From positions 558,001 through 622,000 of the forward strand of contig NZ_JBFEFG010000274.1 of NCBI RefSeq assembly GCF_040718835.1: a stretch of 64,000 nt of DNA. Reading direction: 5' to 3'. The first letter of the stretch is position 1, and every line of letters starts with the position of its first letter. The DNA comes from Bremerella sp. JC817. GTDB lineage: Bacteria > Planctomycetota > Planctomycetia > Pirellulales > Pirellulaceae. The translations under genes were made by a program, and so were the position numbers. Positions 17,981 to 28,525 of the stretch are shown here, one piece after another. Under the pieces are notes generated by a model that was not told the origin of the DNA, made no database searches, and saw only the letters and a list, made by a program, of their open reading frames with translations.

Positions 17981-18523
17981 ATGGTGACATCCTCAGACGA
18001 AGACGCGATGAAACAGTCGCGTTTTGCGGAAGTTTATATTTCGAACCAGGAAAGGCTCAAAGGGTACGTGTACTCGTTGGTTTCCAACTGGAATGACGCG
18101 GAAGAAGTCTTCCAGCGCACCAGTCTGTTGCTGTGGCGGAAGTGGGAACAGTTCGATCAGGATCGCGAATTCCTACCGTGGGCGTTTGGTATCGCCCGCA
18201 TCGAGGTGAAACGTTTTCTCTCGGAACGAAACCGACAGCAGAAGATGCTGAGCGATTCGGCCATGGAAACCCTCGACACCGTCATCGTGCAGAATGCCGA
18301 TGGCCTTCAGGACCGCCTGGCCGCCCTTGAGCATTGCGTCCGGAAGCTTCCGGCACGGCAACGGTCAATCCTATGGGCCTCGTATCGCAAGTCTGCTTCG
18401 ATCGAAGAGGTTGGGCAACTGTTCGGCCTCTCCGCCAACGCCGTCTATAAGCGACTGCGGAAAATTCGAGAACAACTGCATCGCTGTATCGACATAAGGC
18501 TGTCAGCCTGGGGTGAAGGATAA
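17981..18523 (+). CDS. ECF-like sigma factor (planctomycete sigma-70 subfamily)
   Basis: A 180-residue protein. Region 2 covers QERLKGYVYSLVSNWNDAEEVFQRTSLLLWRKWEQFD and region 4 LPARQRSILWASYRKSASIEEVGQLFGLSANAVYKRLRKIREQL, the two domains of a group 4 sigma factor. Several in-frame starts are possible; I take ATG 17981, while ATG 18008 would give a protein beginning MKQSRFAEVY and 17945 is also open. It overlaps the FecR gene by one base (TAATG), so the two are coupled. It is probably held inactive by that partner. Confidence 0.82.
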   Translation: MVTSSDEDAMKQSRFAEVYISNQERLKGYVYSLVSNWNDAEEVFQRTSLLLWRKWEQFDQDREFLPWAFGIARIEVKRFLSERNRQQKMLSDSAMETLDTVIVQNADGLQDRLAALEHCVRKLPARQRSILWASYRKSASIEEVGQLFGLSANAVYKRLRKIREQLHRCIDIRLSAWGEG

Positions 18524-19959
18524 TGAGCCAATCGCAAGAGCCACGACCGATTGTCGGCAAGATGATCGACGACCTCGAGATTCGCGATCTGGTCGACCTT
18601 TGCCTCACTGATCGAGCGAGCCCTGAACAATGGAAGACGCTCAGCGAGTTGATCGTCAATCGCCCTGATGTCAGCGAGTACTACGCCGCCCAGGCGATCG
18701 TCGGTGCTCGTCTGGCTATGGTCAGCCGCTTGGACGAAGCCCAGGAACGCGAAGTCCTGGATCACCTGGAAAGCAAAGACGAGTTCAAAGACCTCACCCC
18801 CACGGCAGATTCCCGGTTGTTCTCGCTGCGACGGGTCGCGGTGGCGACGTTCGCGCTGGCGGCCTCGGCGATGATCTTTCTGGGAAGCCCGCTGATTGTC
18901 CAGATGTTTCAAGAGGCTTCGAAGTCGGGACCAATCGCTGGAAAAGACAGCGGTCCGGTCCCCCCTGCCTTAGTCCTCAATGGTGTCCCTGGCGAAACCA
19001 CGCCGACACCTTACTTCGGTCGCCAGATGATCGAACTTCCTGAGGGAACGTTTGACGGGGTGACCTCGTCCGGCGTGAAAGTTCAGATTGTCGGCCCGGC
19101 ACGTATTCGGGTGGAAGATCCCATGCTGTGGCGAATGTTCCATGGCAAAGTCCTGGCAAAGGTTTCGCCGCTCGGACATGGCTTCACGATTCGGACGCAT
19201 CAAGCCGATGTGGTCGACCTGGGTACCGAGTTCGGCGTCGCTATCAGTGGTAAAAATCTGACGGAAGTGGTTGTCTACGAGGGAAGCGTTTCCGTGTCCT
19301 CTGGCTCGATGACGCACAAGATGTCCAAGGGAGAAGCGATCACGATTCCGATCTATGGCGAGCGCCAAGAGGTCGCCATGATCGATCGCGACGGGTTTCT
19401 GCAGCCAGCCGATGTGCCTGCTTCGGTGATCAGCGAAGTTCGTTTCAACAACGGCAGCGAAGTGAAGGACTACAAGATCGTCAAAGGTGGCTTCACCGAA
19501 GATGCGCTGGCCTATGTTGACCGTGTCCATCGCTGGAAAGGGATCGATGCAGGCGGCTTGCCAAGCTACATGGTCGACCTTGACTACGTGCAGATGCCCA
19601 ACGACTTGAAGTTCACCGAAGACTGGAAGCGACGCAATAACGTCAAAGCGACATTCGTTTTCAATAGTCCCGCAGTCGTTTACCTGCTTTATGACGAACG
19701 ACTCTCGATTCCGAGTTGGCTTCCCCAGAAATTTACCGACACCGGCGTGCTGGTCGGGCTCGATAAGGGCTCGCACGAGGATGCTCGCACGTCCACCAAG
19801 TATCAACTGGATCAGGAAGAAGGCCCAGGCAAATCAGTCGACGTCTCACTACGCGTTTGGCGAGCCATTCTGCGAGACGGCGGCGAACTAGAGATCGGCC
19901 CACTGGGAAGCTCCCACAGAGATTGGGTCGTTCCAACCGTTGTGGCCCGTCCCATCTAA
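18523..19959 (+). CDS. FecR-domain transmembrane regulator partnered with the sigma factor
   Basis: A 478-residue protein: a cytoplasmic N-terminus (about 105 residues, likely sigma-binding), one membrane helix ([22 protein letters not shown]), then a periplasmic FecR domain centred on [17 protein letters not shown], followed by a C-terminal beta-rich region ending in [16 protein letters not shown]. This is the anti-sigma/FecR layout common in planctomycetes, where a periplasmic signal controls a cognate sigma factor. The DUF1559, lipoprotein and TIM-barrel genes just downstream may be its targets. Confidence 0.82.
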   Translation: MSQSQEPRPIVGKMIDDLEIRDLVDLCLTDRASPEQWKTLSELIVNRPDVSEYYAAQAIVGARLAMVSRLDEAQEREVLDHLESKDEFKDLTPTADSRLFSLRRVAVATFALAASAMIFLGSPLIVQMFQEASKSGPIAGKDSGPVPPALVLNGVPGETTPTPYFGRQMIELPEGTFDGVTSSGVKVQIVGPARIRVEDPMLWRMFHGKVLAKVSPLGHGFTIRTHQADVVDLGTEFGVAISGKNLTEVVVYEGSVSVSSGSMTHKMSKGEAITIPIYGERQEVAMIDRDGFLQPADVPASVISEVRFNNGSEVKDYKIVKGGFTEDALAYVDRVHRWKGIDAGGLPSYMVDLDYVQMPNDLKFTEDWKRRNNVKATFVFNSPAVVYLLYDERLSIPSWLPQKFTDTGVLVGLDKGSHEDARTSTKYQLDQEEGPGKSVDVSLRVWRAILRDGGELEIGPLGSSHRDWVVPTVVARPI

Positions 19960-20023
19960 CCAACTTTTTCTCGTTTCCTTTTCATTCCTATTTATGCCCC
20001 ACAAAAGAGGTCTCAGTATTCTC

Positions 20024-21022
20024 ATGAAGATGAAACTGAACAAAGGGTTCACGCTCGTCGAATTGCTGGTGGTCATCGCCATCATCGGCGTATTGATCGC
20101 CCTTCTGCTGCCAGCAGTTCAGCAAGCTCGCGAAGCGGCCCGCCGCATGCAATGCACCAACCACCTGAAGCAAATCGCGTTGGCGTTGCACAACTATCAC
20201 GACACCTTCGGCGCCTTCCCTGCCATCAGCTACGACCATGAAGTCAACGGCGGCGACGAAACCCGGCACGCAAGCTGGAGCTGGGGCACGCTCATTCTTC
20301 CTCAAATGGAACAAGGTGCCGCATACGACATCCTCGCACCTAGCAGTCCAGATCGTCTGCACGAAGCGGTCAACAAGCCAGCGAAGCTGGCCGTTGTTCA
20401 GAACCCAATCACCACTTGGCGATGTCCTTCGGACACCGGTCCTGACTTGAATAGCCACCTGACCATTAACAACGGCTCGGGCAATCAGTCGCAAGACGTG
20501 CAGATCGCCACGGCGAACTACCTGGGTGTGAACTCGCAGGGGAACATCGACCGTGCCCGCTTCCACAACGGCGTGTTTTGCCCAGGCACCAACGTGCAGG
20601 GCAACACCCGTATGCAGGTTTCGATCCATCATATTCTGGACGGCACCAGCAACACGGCGATGGTCGGCGAACGGGCCTGGATGCTGCAAGGTGTCGAACT
20701 GGGTGCCGGCTTGATTTATGGTCACACGGGTAACGAAGACATTACCAACAGCCACAACTATCTCGATGGTTTTATTGCCGTGGTCGGTGGTGGCAAGACT
20801 CACATCAACACGACAGACACCTGCGGTGCCTCGTGCAACGACGTCGATGGCCGCCAAGGCTTTTCCAGCAATCATCCTGGTGGATCGCAGTTCGCCTTCG
20901 TGGATGGTTCAGTTCACTTCATCAGTGAAAACATCGACGACAACTTTGGTGGTCCAACCGATTCGACCTACGAACGACTGCTGAACAGCCTCGATGGCCA
21001 GCCACTGGATCTGTCGTTCTAG
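20024..21022 (+). CDS. DUF1559 protein with type IV prepilin-like N-terminus (second copy)
   Basis: A 332-residue protein: [20 protein letters not shown] then [20 protein letters not shown]. The prepilin cleavage site is K-G|FTLVE. The C-terminal [18 protein letters not shown] motif is the usual end of the family. Start ATG 20024 is chosen because AAGAGG lies 13 bases upstream and the basic leader follows; 19994 is a longer alternative. It follows the FecR gene by 64 bases, and a small lipoprotein gene follows it by 74 bases, all on one strand. Confidence 0.9.
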   Translation: MKMKLNKGFTLVELLVVIAIIGVLIALLLPAVQQAREAARRMQCTNHLKQIALALHNYHDTFGAFPAISYDHEVNGGDETRHASWSWGTLILPQMEQGAAYDILAPSSPDRLHEAVNKPAKLAVVQNPITTWRCPSDTGPDLNSHLTINNGSGNQSQDVQIATANYLGVNSQGNIDRARFHNGVFCPGTNVQGNTRMQVSIHHILDGTSNTAMVGERAWMLQGVELGAGLIYGHTGNEDITNSHNYLDGFIAVVGGGKTHINTTDTCGASCNDVDGRQGFSSNHPGGSQFAFVDGSVHFISENIDDNFGGPTDSTYERLLNSLDGQPLDLSF

Positions 21023-21096
21023 TTTTCAAGTTAGCTCAAACAAGCCACGTCATCGACATCTCGACGTGGCTTGCATCCCCTGGAGATATTACCGAG

Positions 21097-21510
21097 ATGA
21101 AACGTATCGTTGCCCTGCTCGCGGTTTTTGTCCTTTCGATGGGCGTAGGTTGCGGTTCCAACACGCCGCCAGTCGGCGAAGTCCATGGCCAGGTTACGTT
21201 GAATGGTCAACCAGTGCCGAACTGTCACGTCATGTTTGAACCGTTGGCAGGTGGTCGCAGCTCGGGTGCGATGACCGACGAAAACGGCAATTACAAGCTG
21301 ATGTACAAAGGCGATGCCGAAGGTGCCTTGCTCGGCAAGCATCGCGTTCGCCTGATCACGGCTCGTGACGCAACGCGTGACGACAACGGCCGCGTGACCG
21401 AACCGGGCGTCAAAGAAAAGTTGCCCAAAGAATACAACTCGAACACGACTCAAGAAGTCGAAGTCACCAACGGTGACAACCCAATCGACTTCAAGATTCA
21501 GACCAGCTAA
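21097..21510 (+). CDS. Lipoprotein with transthyretin/carboxypeptidase-regulatory-like domain
   Basis: A 137-residue protein with lipobox MGVGC (Cys19) after a hydrophobic signal. The mature part reads GQVTLNGQPVPNCHVMFEPL...GAMTDENGNYKLM, the beta-sandwich of carboxypeptidase-regulatory or transthyretin-like domains (V.G.V..NG.P......F.P........TD..G.Y.L). In planctomycetes such lipoproteins accompany DUF1559 genes. It ends in a terminator at 21537. Function unknown, probably structural at the cell surface. Confidence 0.8.
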   Translation: MKRIVALLAVFVLSMGVGCGSNTPPVGEVHGQVTLNGQPVPNCHVMFEPLAGGRSSGAMTDENGNYKLMYKGDAEGALLGKHRVRLITARDATRDDNGRVTEPGVKEKLPKEYNSNTTQEVEVTNGDNPIDFKIQTS

Positions 21511-21536
21511 GGAACCCGGTTCATCCCCTTGAACCG

Positions 21537-21571
21537 AAAAGCGTGTCAGGGCAACCTGGCACGCTTTTTTT
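21537..21571 (+). terminator. Strong terminator after the lipoprotein gene
   Basis: AAAAGCGTGTCAGG (21537-21550) / CCTGGCACGCTTTT (21555-21568) with a 4-base loop and a T-run. It separates the lipoprotein gene from the next gene on the same strand. Confidence 0.92.
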
Positions 21572-21678
21572 ATGCGCCGCGACAGCCGCTACTGAAAAAC
21601 GTTGACGTGGCGATCTCAAACAAGGAAGATGTGCGTCCCTCCTTTGCTCTCCCTTCCCACTCTTTGAGACCTGCCAAC

Positions 21679-23973
21679 ATGTCGCCGCTTCGATTCCCCA
21701 TCGCCTGGTCGATGGTTCTTTGGGCTGCCGCGTTCTCGCTGGCCAGCGAACTTCCGACACCTTCCAAGGCACCGGTTCCCGTCGACCATTTTCCCGATAC
21801 GCTGCATGCCGTCGTCTGGCGAAACTGGGGATTGGTTCCCACCGAGCGGTTGGCAACCGTCCTCGAAACGACGCCTGAGAACATCACGCAAATCGCGACC
21901 TCGATGGGCTTGCCTGCGTCGGTCAATGTTCCGCCGGAAATGGCAACACGCGGCTACATTACGCTGGTGCGACGCAACTGGCACTTGCTGCCGTACGAAC
22001 AACTTCTCCCGCTGCTCTCGCTCACCGAAGAAGAGTTCGCCCATCGACTACGTGAAGATGACTTCCTGCTGATCAAACTGGGAAACCTGAAACCAGACTG
22101 CCCCAAGGTTGTTTATCAAACGCCGTCCGCCTCAGCCAAAGCTCGCGCCGCAGAAATCAAGTCGCTGGTCGAAGCAAACTTCGGCGAAGTCATGCAGCAG
22201 CCAGCCGAACCACGCTTTTCGTTTATTGAAGAACTGAGCCAGGTCGATCCCAGTAGAGAACCGGCCACTCCCCTGCCCCGCGACGATCAGCATCCCCGGT
22301 TCATCTATTCCTACTTTGCGATGTTCGGCGATCCGCTCAGCGACCCTTCGCTCGATCCGTTTCCCGATGGTTTGTTGGCTCGGCTGCAACAGCGCGGCGT
22401 GAATGGTGTTTGGCTGCATGTCGTTTTACGTGACCTGGCGCCCCCTTCGCCCGCATTTCCAGAGTTCGGGGCCGAGCACCGCGAGCGACTTGCGAACCTG
22501 GCGAAGTTGGTCGAACGTGCCCGCAAGTACAACATCGATGTCTATCTCTACATGAACGAACCTCGGGCTATGCCGGCCGAGTTCTTCTCGAAACGCGAGT
22601 CACTTCGTGGCGTGCCTGATCCTGGTTCGCCGGTTCCTTATTTCGCCATGTGCACCAGCACGCCGGAAGTACGAGCGTGGGTCAGCGATAGCCTGGCATA
22701 TGTCTTCGAGCGTGTTCCGCACCTTGGCGGCGTGTTCACAATTTCCGCGTCGGAGAACCTGACCAATTGCTCATCGAAATTCACCCAGGCCCAATGCCCT
22801 CGCTGCAAAGATCGCACGCCGAGTGACATTCTCGTCGAAATCAACACGGCGATTGCCGAAGGGGTCCATCGTTCGGCACCGGATGCCAAGGTGATTGCGT
22901 GGGACTGGGGTTGGGCCCGTCACGGAGATGCCAGCGGAACGGTTGCTCGCTTGCCGAAAGACATTTGGTTGATGTCGGTCAGCGAGTGGTCGCTGCCGAT
23001 TGAACGAGGGGGCGTGAAAGCAACGATCGGCGAGTACGCGATCTCGGCGGTCGGCCCTGGACCGCGAGCCACCAAGCATTGGCAAGTCGCGCAAGAACAT
23101 GGCTTGCGAACTCTGGCCAAGGTTCAGTTCAACGTGACCTGGGAAATCGCCGCGGTTCCTTACGTGCCGGTGATGAACTTGATCGCTCAGCACAATGCCA
23201 ACCTCGCAGAGGCCAAGCTAGATGGCCAGATGTTGAGTTGGTCACTCGGTGGCTATCCTTCGCCGAACTTGGAACTGGCTCGGCTCTTCGCCGAGAACCC
23301 TAACCAAACGATCGACCAGGCTCTCGATCAGTTAGCGGTTAGCACCTACGGCGAGGCGGCTGCACCGGATGTCCGTTTGGCATGGCAGAAGTTCAGCGAT
23401 GGCTACTCCGAGTTTCCTTACGCCGGCATGTACACCGGTCCGCAGCATAGCGGTCCGGCCAACCTGCTGTATCTTCAACCAACCGGCTACGCCCCCGGCA
23501 TGGTTTGCTATCCTTACGACGCGTTGAGCCGCTGGTCGGCACCTTTCCCAGCCGACGTTTACGCGAGCCAGTTTGCGAAGATGGCTGAGGGCTTCGCTTC
23601 AGGTCTCCAGCATCTGGAAGCGGCAGCGAAGAAAGCCACGGCCGCGAAGCAGGCTTTTGTTGCTGATGATTTGAATGTTGCCAGAGCGGCTCAAATGCAC
23701 TTCGCAACCGTGAGCCAACAAGCACGGTTCATCGCCGCGCGCGATCGCTGGCAGGCCGCGAAAGATCCCGCGGAGAAAGAAGCCGCCAAAGCTGCTGCCT
23801 TGGAAGCACTCGAGCAAGAGCTGCAAACGGCGGTGCGTTTCTATCCGGTGGTGGCGGCGGACTCGCGCATCGGTTACGAGGCCTCGAATCATTACTTTTA
23901 TGTGCCGCAAGATGTGATCGAGAAAGTGATCAACTGCGACGATCTAAAACGGAAGCTGGCGGCGAGCAACTAA
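21679..23973 (+). CDS. Large secreted protein with predicted TIM-barrel fold, possibly glycoside hydrolase
   Basis: A 764-residue protein with a signal peptide (MSPLRFPIAWSMVLWAAAFSLASE). The ATG at 21679 is chosen over an upstream start at 21529 that would overlap the terminator and lacks a signal. The central part alternates strands and helices (GVNGVWLHVVLRDL, YNIDVYLYMNEPRAM, HLGGVFTISASENLTNC, KVIAWDWGWARHG), a barrel-like pattern recalling GH20-type hexosaminidases. Cysteines around NCSSKFTQAQCPRCK form a possible metal or disulfide site. I could not identify catalytic residues with confidence. Confidence 0.6.
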   Translation: MSPLRFPIAWSMVLWAAAFSLASELPTPSKAPVPVDHFPDTLHAVVWRNWGLVPTERLATVLETTPENITQIATSMGLPASVNVPPEMATRGYITLVRRNWHLLPYEQLLPLLSLTEEEFAHRLREDDFLLIKLGNLKPDCPKVVYQTPSASAKARAAEIKSLVEANFGEVMQQPAEPRFSFIEELSQVDPSREPATPLPRDDQHPRFIYSYFAMFGDPLSDPSLDPFPDGLLARLQQRGVNGVWLHVVLRDLAPPSPAFPEFGAEHRERLANLAKLVERARKYNIDVYLYMNEPRAMPAEFFSKRESLRGVPDPGSPVPYFAMCTSTPEVRAWVSDSLAYVFERVPHLGGVFTISASENLTNCSSKFTQAQCPRCKDRTPSDILVEINTAIAEGVHRSAPDAKVIAWDWGWARHGDASGTVARLPKDIWLMSVSEWSLPIERGGVKATIGEYAISAVGPGPRATKHWQVAQEHGLRTLAKVQFNVTWEIAAVPYVPVMNLIAQHNANLAEAKLDGQMLSWSLGGYPSPNLELARLFAENPNQTIDQALDQLAVSTYGEAAAPDVRLAWQKFSDGYSEFPYAGMYTGPQHSGPANLLYLQPTGYAPGMVCYPYDALSRWSAPFPADVYASQFAKMAEGFASGLQHLEAAAKKATAAKQAFVADDLNVARAAQMHFATVSQQARFIAARDRWQAAKDPAEKEAAKAAALEALEQELQTAVRFYPVVAADSRIGYEASNHYFYVPQDVIEKVINCDDLKRKLAASN

Positions 23974-23996
23974 CGCTACGCTGGCCATCTCAACCA

Positions 23997-24036
23997 AAAA
24001 AAGAGCGGCCCCATGCTGATGCGGCCGCTCTTTTCG
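23997..24036. terminator. Bidirectional terminator
   Basis: AAAGAGCGGCC (24001-24011) and GGCCGCTCTTTT (24023-24034) form an 11-bp stem, with A-run left and T-run right. It lies between the converging TIM-barrel gene and the lipoprotein gene ending at 24058. Confidence 0.88.
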
Positions 24037-24057
24037 GTAGTTGAATGGAAAGGGAAC

Positions 24058-24495
24058 TTACTTCTTGATCTCGAAGTCAATTTCCGAGGCGGCTTCGTTC
24101 GGCAGCATGACGGAAGTCGAATAGTCGGAGAAGATCCGCTCGCCCAGAGGCATTTCTTTGCCTGGCTGTGGAATCCCATCGAAACCATGGATGGTCACCT
24201 TATAGGCACCACCACGATGGTAGTTCTGTTCGATGCTGGTCGTTTCGTATTTCCCTTGGACCACGTCGAACATGATGGCCGGCCCCGAGTTGCCTCGCGA
24301 GGAATCGGGACGCATCTGCAAGATGCCGCGGGGCAGCGGACGACCTTTGAACAAGACCGTGCCCGAAACCGGATAGGCGTCGGACGGCTTCTGCGAACAC
24401 CCCGTCAAGGCTGTAACTGTCGCCGCGAGTAGCAGCGAGAAAACAAACCCGCGCGTGCCGAGTTGTCGCAGACCAAACGAAGAGCTAGTTTGCAT
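24058..24495 (-). CDS. Lipoprotein paired with a DUF1559 gene
   Basis: A 145-residue protein, [13 protein letters not shown]..., with a hydrophobic signal and lipobox LTGC, then [31 protein letters not shown], again a transthyretin/carboxypeptidase-regulatory-like start (V.GTV...G.P...G...). I use ATG 24495, which lies inside the last codons of the DUF1559 gene (11-base overlap), because that gives translational coupling. A longer frame would start 8 codons earlier. Role unknown, as for the similar lipoprotein at 21097. Confidence 0.78.
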   Translation of the reverse strand: MQTSSSFGLRQLGTRGFVFSLLLAATVTALTGCSQKPSDAYPVSGTVLFKGRPLPRGILQMRPDSSRGNSGPAIMFDVVQGKYETTSIEQNYHRGGAYKVTIHGFDGIPQPGKEMPLGERIFSDYSTSVMLPNEAASEIDFEIKK

Positions 24496-25372
24496 TGAAC
24501 GAATAGACCTCGCCGCCATTCATGCTGGCAGCCGAAAGATAAGAGTCGAAGTCAACCGTTTCCGGCAGGAATCGCACCGATGCGTCCCCCAAGGCAAATA
24601 GACATCCGCCGGGATGGTTACTACCAAAGCTCATGTCGTTGAAGATACTCGTTTGATCCGAGTTGATTGCGAAGGCAACATTCTTGCACGGTGCCATCCA
24701 GTTTCCTTCACGACCACCACGAGACCAAACTCGGTAACGGGTATCTTTCCCGTTGCGGTCGGACCACGAGATTTCACCAACGAAGAGCGTATTACTAGTG
24801 CCGTCGGTCACGTCACGCATCCGACGAACTTCTTCATGGTACCACATACCGGCCTGAGAAAAGCCGCCATAAACGTTCGAAGAATAGCCTTCTGGATAGT
24901 TTGTGCTGCTCGTCCCAGGCTTGGTTCCGGTTGGCCCCATCACCCCGTAGTAGTGGGTCGTGACTTGGGTCGGGCTATCGTCGGCAAACTTTTCGGTTCC
25001 GCTGGGGCACTGATACCCATCGATCGTCACGGTTAGCAACGCATTGTTCACCCCCGTTCCGTAGCTGAGGGTGGTATCCGCACTATCAAACAGGGCAGTT
25101 TGCTCGATGAATGGCAGCAGCGAAACATGCCATCCCATCAGATCGGTCGTGCCTCGCGATCCGTACGGAAATGCCTTGTAGGTATCGTGATAGTTGTGCA
25201 GTGCCAGCCCCAATTGCTTGAGGTTGTTGGTGCATGTGCTGCGACGAGCCGCTTCGCGGGCCTGTTGCACAGCCGGCAGCAGCAAAGCGATTAACACGCC
25301 AATAATGGCAATAACGACCAATAGCTCGACGAGGGTAAACCCACGTCGAGAACGACAGACAGGGTGGTGCAT
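24485..25372 (-). CDS. DUF1559 protein with type IV prepilin-like N-terminus (third copy)
   Basis: A 295-residue protein: [20 protein letters not shown] with cleavage site R-G|FTLVE, then [20 protein letters not shown], and C-terminal [22 protein letters not shown] start at the ATG at 25372, 6 bases after an AGGTC, since the extended frame to 25426 adds residues without a site. It overlaps the downstream lipoprotein gene. Mirror image of the pair at 20024-21510, but without a sigma/FecR set. Confidence 0.88.
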   Translation of the reverse strand: MHHPVCRSRRGFTLVELLVVIAIIGVLIALLLPAVQQAREAARRSTCTNNLKQLGLALHNYHDTYKAFPYGSRGTTDLMGWHVSLLPFIEQTALFDSADTTLSYGTGVNNALLTVTIDGYQCPSGTEKFADDSPTQVTTHYYGVMGPTGTKPGTSSTNYPEGYSSNVYGGFSQAGMWYHEEVRRMRDVTDGTSNTLFVGEISWSDRNGKDTRYRVWSRGGREGNWMAPCKNVAFAINSDQTSIFNDMSFGSNHPGGCLFALGDASVRFLPETVDFDSYLSAASMNGGEVYSFNAN

Positions 25373-25438
25373 GACAAGACCTATGTTCCGGCATAGATGC
25401 GAAAAGGGGCAAGGGCGCCTCTCCATTGCCCTTGTTGC

Positions 25439-25463
25439 AGCGGCCTAAGTTCCATAGGCCGCT
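25439..25463 (-). other. Hairpin in the leader of the DUF1559 gene
   Basis: Perfect 9-bp stem AGCGGCCTA (25439-25447)/TAGGCCGCT (25455-25463), loop of seven, about 67 bases before the start. A second stem-forming CAAGGG/CCCTTG pair lies close by. No T-run, so more likely a leader structure than a terminator. Confidence 0.4.
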
Positions 25464-25637
25464 ACGAATCTATCGGAGTTGAACCCCGAGAATGGCCCAG
25501 TAGACCAACCGGCTCAGAATTATTCCAGGAATTTGCCATATTTGAAATTTCTTTTTCCGTTACTTTACAGCAACACCCCAACGCTATGCTATTAACGGCG
25601 TGGATCCCAACTTAGGGGCATCGCCTCATTATGCAAG

Positions 25638-26423
25638 CTAGGGCCACTCAGGCTCGCGTTTTTCGATGAAGGCCTGCAATCCTTCCTTCGCTGCTTCGGT
25701 CGTACGGCTGGTGGCACTTGCGGCCGCCCCGAGCGAGATCAACATCTCGAGCTGTTCGCCTACGGTCTCGTTCAAGTGCCGCTTGGTCTGCTGAATCGCC
25801 TGGGGAGCCGATTGAGCGATTTGCTTGGTAAGCTCCGCGCCGTAGGCCCACAGATTCTTGGCCGGCACAATCTCGTCATAAGCCCCGATCTGAGCGGCGC
25901 GTTCGGCCGAGATTGTTTCGCCGGTCAGCAACAGCCGGGCCGCATGACGTCCGCCGACGCGGAAGAACAGCAGCGGAGCACAAAGGCCCGAGATGATTCC
26001 CCGCTTTGGCTCCGGAAAACCGAGGGTTGCCTCAGGGCCGGCGATCGCCAGGTCGGATGCCAACACGAGCCCTGCCCCAAACCCGATGGCTGGTCCGTTA
26101 ACCGCCGCGATGATCGGTTTAGGGAAATGCAGCATCAATTGCAGCAGTTCGGCCAGGGTCGACGTGTCTTGGTGCCAACGCTCCAGGTTGTCGTCTTCCT
26201 GGATGATCTGGTGCATTTCGTCCAGGCAAAGTCCCGAGCAGAACGCCGAGCCGCCGCCGGTCAAAATCACGGCACGCACTTTCTTTTCGCCATGCAAGTC
26301 ACGAAAGGCCTGGATCAGATCGAAGATCATCGTCCGCGTCAACGCGTTGCGTTTCTCGTCGCGGTGAATCGAAATCGTACCAACCGCTTGATGAACTTTT
26401 ACCTGAATGGTGGGCTCGGTCAT
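25638..26423 (-). CDS. Enoyl-CoA hydratase/isomerase-family protein
   Basis: A 261-residue crotonase-fold protein. The CoA/oxyanion strand reads AVILTGGGSAFCSGLCLDEM (first oxyanion-hole region) and NGPAIGFGAGLVLASDLAIAG (second). The conserved Gly residues that build the oxyanion hole are present, and PEPKRGIISGLCAPLLFFRVGG fits the catalytic stretch of the family. This subfamily includes hydratases, isomerases and others, so the reaction is unassigned. Start ATG 26423 (MTEPTIQVKVHQ) with a weak site. It has no co-oriented neighbour close by. Confidence 0.82.
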   Translation of the reverse strand: MTEPTIQVKVHQAVGTISIHRDEKRNALTRTMIFDLIQAFRDLHGEKKVRAVILTGGGSAFCSGLCLDEMHQIIQEDDNLERWHQDTSTLAELLQLMLHFPKPIIAAVNGPAIGFGAGLVLASDLAIAGPEATLGFPEPKRGIISGLCAPLLFFRVGGRHAARLLLTGETISAERAAQIGAYDEIVPAKNLWAYGAELTKQIAQSAPQAIQQTKRHLNETVGEQLEMLISLGAAASATSRTTEAAKEGLQAFIEKREPEWP

Positions 26424-26889
26424 TTTGATCACGACAATGTATGGGGCTGGAGTCAACAAACAGAGAAGACTCGTATGGTAACAGGTTCCGCCAAAAATCG
26501 CCTACCGCTCTAGCCCACTAGGGGATGTTTCCCAAACGCAACATGGGGGCCTGCAGAGGTGCCGGAATCGAGCATCGCGATAATCTGATGGAACGTTTCT
26601 CCTGGTTTTACCGTCCAAAAGCCTTGCCAGAGTCTCGGTGCCGAGCAGCGAGTGAGAGCGAATTGATGGCTTTTCACCACCAATTTTGAGACCCAATTGT
26701 TGCAAATCGACAACATTGGCATTTTCACTTAGGCAAACCGACTTCTTCACAACGTGTTACCCAATAACAAGTTAGGCAAATACCTTGGCGCGGGAATTAG
26801 CTTTCGGCATAGGTGCTGCGATTAACGGTGGCGTCGCCCGATCGTGCTCAACACGGTCGAACCCAAAATCACCGATGGAGAACGCACCC
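26424..26889. other. 466-base intergenic region upstream of an rpoD-type gene
   Basis: No convincing gene. Short frames on either strand lack motifs and ribosome sites. The region must carry promoters for the leftward hydratase gene and the rightward sigma gene. I see no strong -35/-10 pair. Confidence 0.4.
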
Positions 26890-28422
26890 ATGAATCGCTC
26901 GCACGAAGCTTTCCACGAAGACGACGACTTCGACAACCTCTCGATCAACAGCCTTCCGAACGCCAGCGACAGCAGCGACGAAGAAGAGACGTTCGAGGAA
27001 GTCAGCCAGGTCGACGATCCGGTTCGGATGTACCTGATGCAGATGGGTGAGATTCCGATGCTGTCCCGCACCGAGGAAGTGGAAGCCGCCACCCAGATCG
27101 ACAAGTGGCGAGCTCGTTTCCGTCACGCGGTGATCACGAACGATTTGATTCTCCGCAACGCGTTCGACCTCCTCTCGAAGGTCCGCGATGGCCAGCTTCG
27201 CTTGGATCGCACCGTGGAAGTCTCGGTGACCAATGCCAAAGAGAAGAAGCTGATCATGAAGCGGATCGTTCCGAATCTGATCACCATGCAGGGCATGCTC
27301 GACGCCAACGCCGCCGACTGGCGAACGGCCATCTCGAAAAGTGCTACTCCGACCGCTCGCCAGAATGCCTGGAAGCGTCTGACGCGTCGCCGCTCGAAGG
27401 CAGTCCAGCTTGTCGAAGAGTTGAACCTGCGTACCAACAAAATCATGCCGCAGCTGTCCAAGCTTCGCGAAATCTCGCAGCGAATGGACACCCTGGTCGA
27501 AAACATCGAACTGGCCAAAGAGTACGGTGGTCACCTAAACGGCCAGACGCTGGAAGAGATGCAACGCGAACTGCACGGCCTGATGCGTGTCACCCTGGAA
27601 AGCCCAGCCACGCTTCGACGTCGTATCCAGAAGATCGCCGAGTACCAGGAAGAATACGATGCCGCCAAGCGACGTCTTTCGGCTGGCAACCTGCGTCTGG
27701 TCGTTTCGATCGCTAAGAAGTATCGCAACCGTGGTTTGAGCTTCCTCGACTTGATCCAGGAAGGCAATACGGGCCTGATGCGTGCGGTCGATAAGTTCGA
27801 GCATGAACGTGGCTACAAGTTCTCGACCTACGCCACCTGGTGGATTCGTCAGGCCATTACCCGAGCCATTGCCGATCAGAGCCGAACCATCCGCGTTCCC
27901 GTTCACATGATCGACACCATGGGCAAGGTCCGTGCGGTCACTCGCGAACTGGTTCAAGAACTGGGCCGCGAACCTTCGCCTGAAGAAGTCGCTCAGCGGA
28001 TGGGAATCTCGCTGGACGATGCGAAGGTCATCACCAAGATGAATCGCAATCCGCTCTCGCTCGATCAGCCTGTGGGCGATCACGACGACAGCTTCTTCGG
28101 TGAATTCCTGGAAGATCACCGCAACGATGACCCGTTGTACGAAACCCACCAGGAAGCCTTGAAGCAGCGTCTGGGCGAAGTGATGCAGCACCTCAACCAT
28201 CGCGAACGTGAGATCATTCGCCTGCGTTATGGCCTGACCGATGGTTATGCCTACACGCTGGAAGAAGTCGGCAAGATCTTCAGCGTCACTCGCGAACGTG
28301 TTCGCCAGATCGAATCGAAGGCGGTCCGCAAGCTGCAGCAGCCTTACCGCTCGCGTGGTCTGGCCAGCTTCCTGGAAGGTGCCGAAGAAATTCTCGCTGC
28401 CGATACCGCGGAAACCGCGTAA
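26890..28422 (+). CDS. RpoD/SigA-type RNA polymerase sigma factor
   Basis: A 510-residue sigma-70. Region 1.2 is [18 protein letters not shown], region 2 covers [25 protein letters not shown] and [19 protein letters not shown], region 3 lies around [13 protein letters not shown], and region 4.2 is [27 protein letters not shown]. It binds core RNA polymerase and -10/-35 DNA. Start ATG 26890 ([12 protein letters not shown]) has GGAG 9 bases upstream; an earlier in-frame ATG (26875) is possible. An acidic N-terminal stretch ([12 protein letters not shown]) is present, but there is no full region 1.1. It may be the housekeeping sigma or a paralogue; planctomycetes often have several, so I leave the symbol empty. 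Confidence 0.9.
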   Translation: MNRSHEAFHEDDDFDNLSINSLPNASDSSDEEETFEEVSQVDDPVRMYLMQMGEIPMLSRTEEVEAATQIDKWRARFRHAVITNDLILRNAFDLLSKVRDGQLRLDRTVEVSVTNAKEKKLIMKRIVPNLITMQGMLDANAADWRTAISKSATPTARQNAWKRLTRRRSKAVQLVEELNLRTNKIMPQLSKLREISQRMDTLVENIELAKEYGGHLNGQTLEEMQRELHGLMRVTLESPATLRRRIQKIAEYQEEYDAAKRRLSAGNLRLVVSIAKKYRNRGLSFLDLIQEGNTGLMRAVDKFEHERGYKFSTYATWWIRQAITRAIADQSRTIRVPVHMIDTMGKVRAVTRELVQELGREPSPEEVAQRMGISLDDAKVITKMNRNPLSLDQPVGDHDDSFFGEFLEDHRNDDPLYETHQEALKQRLGEVMQHLNHREREIIRLRYGLTDGYAYTLEEVGKIFSVTRERVRQIESKAVRKLQQPYRSRGLASFLEGAEEILAADTAETA

Positions 28423-28453
28423 GCAGCAAACCCGCTCTCCAAATTGGGTGTGT

Positions 28454-28493
28454 GAAAGGACGGAAGGCTCGGCGACAAAGCCCCCGTCCTTTC
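28454..28493. terminator. Hairpin after the sigma factor gene
   Basis: Perfect 10-bp stem GAAAGGACGG (28454-28463)/CCGTCCTTTC (28484-28493) with a 20-base loop. It is followed by GCTATTTC, so T-richness is weak. It lies between the rightward sigma gene and the leftward barstar gene. Confidence 0.6.
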
Positions 28494-28525
28494 GCTATTT
28501 CTTGGGGATGCCCTGCCCTGCGAAT

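Noticed and set aside
28454..28493. Hairpin as a full bidirectional terminator
   Set aside because: The stem is strong, but neither side has a proper T-run, so I list it with reduced confidence and do not claim it acts in both directions.
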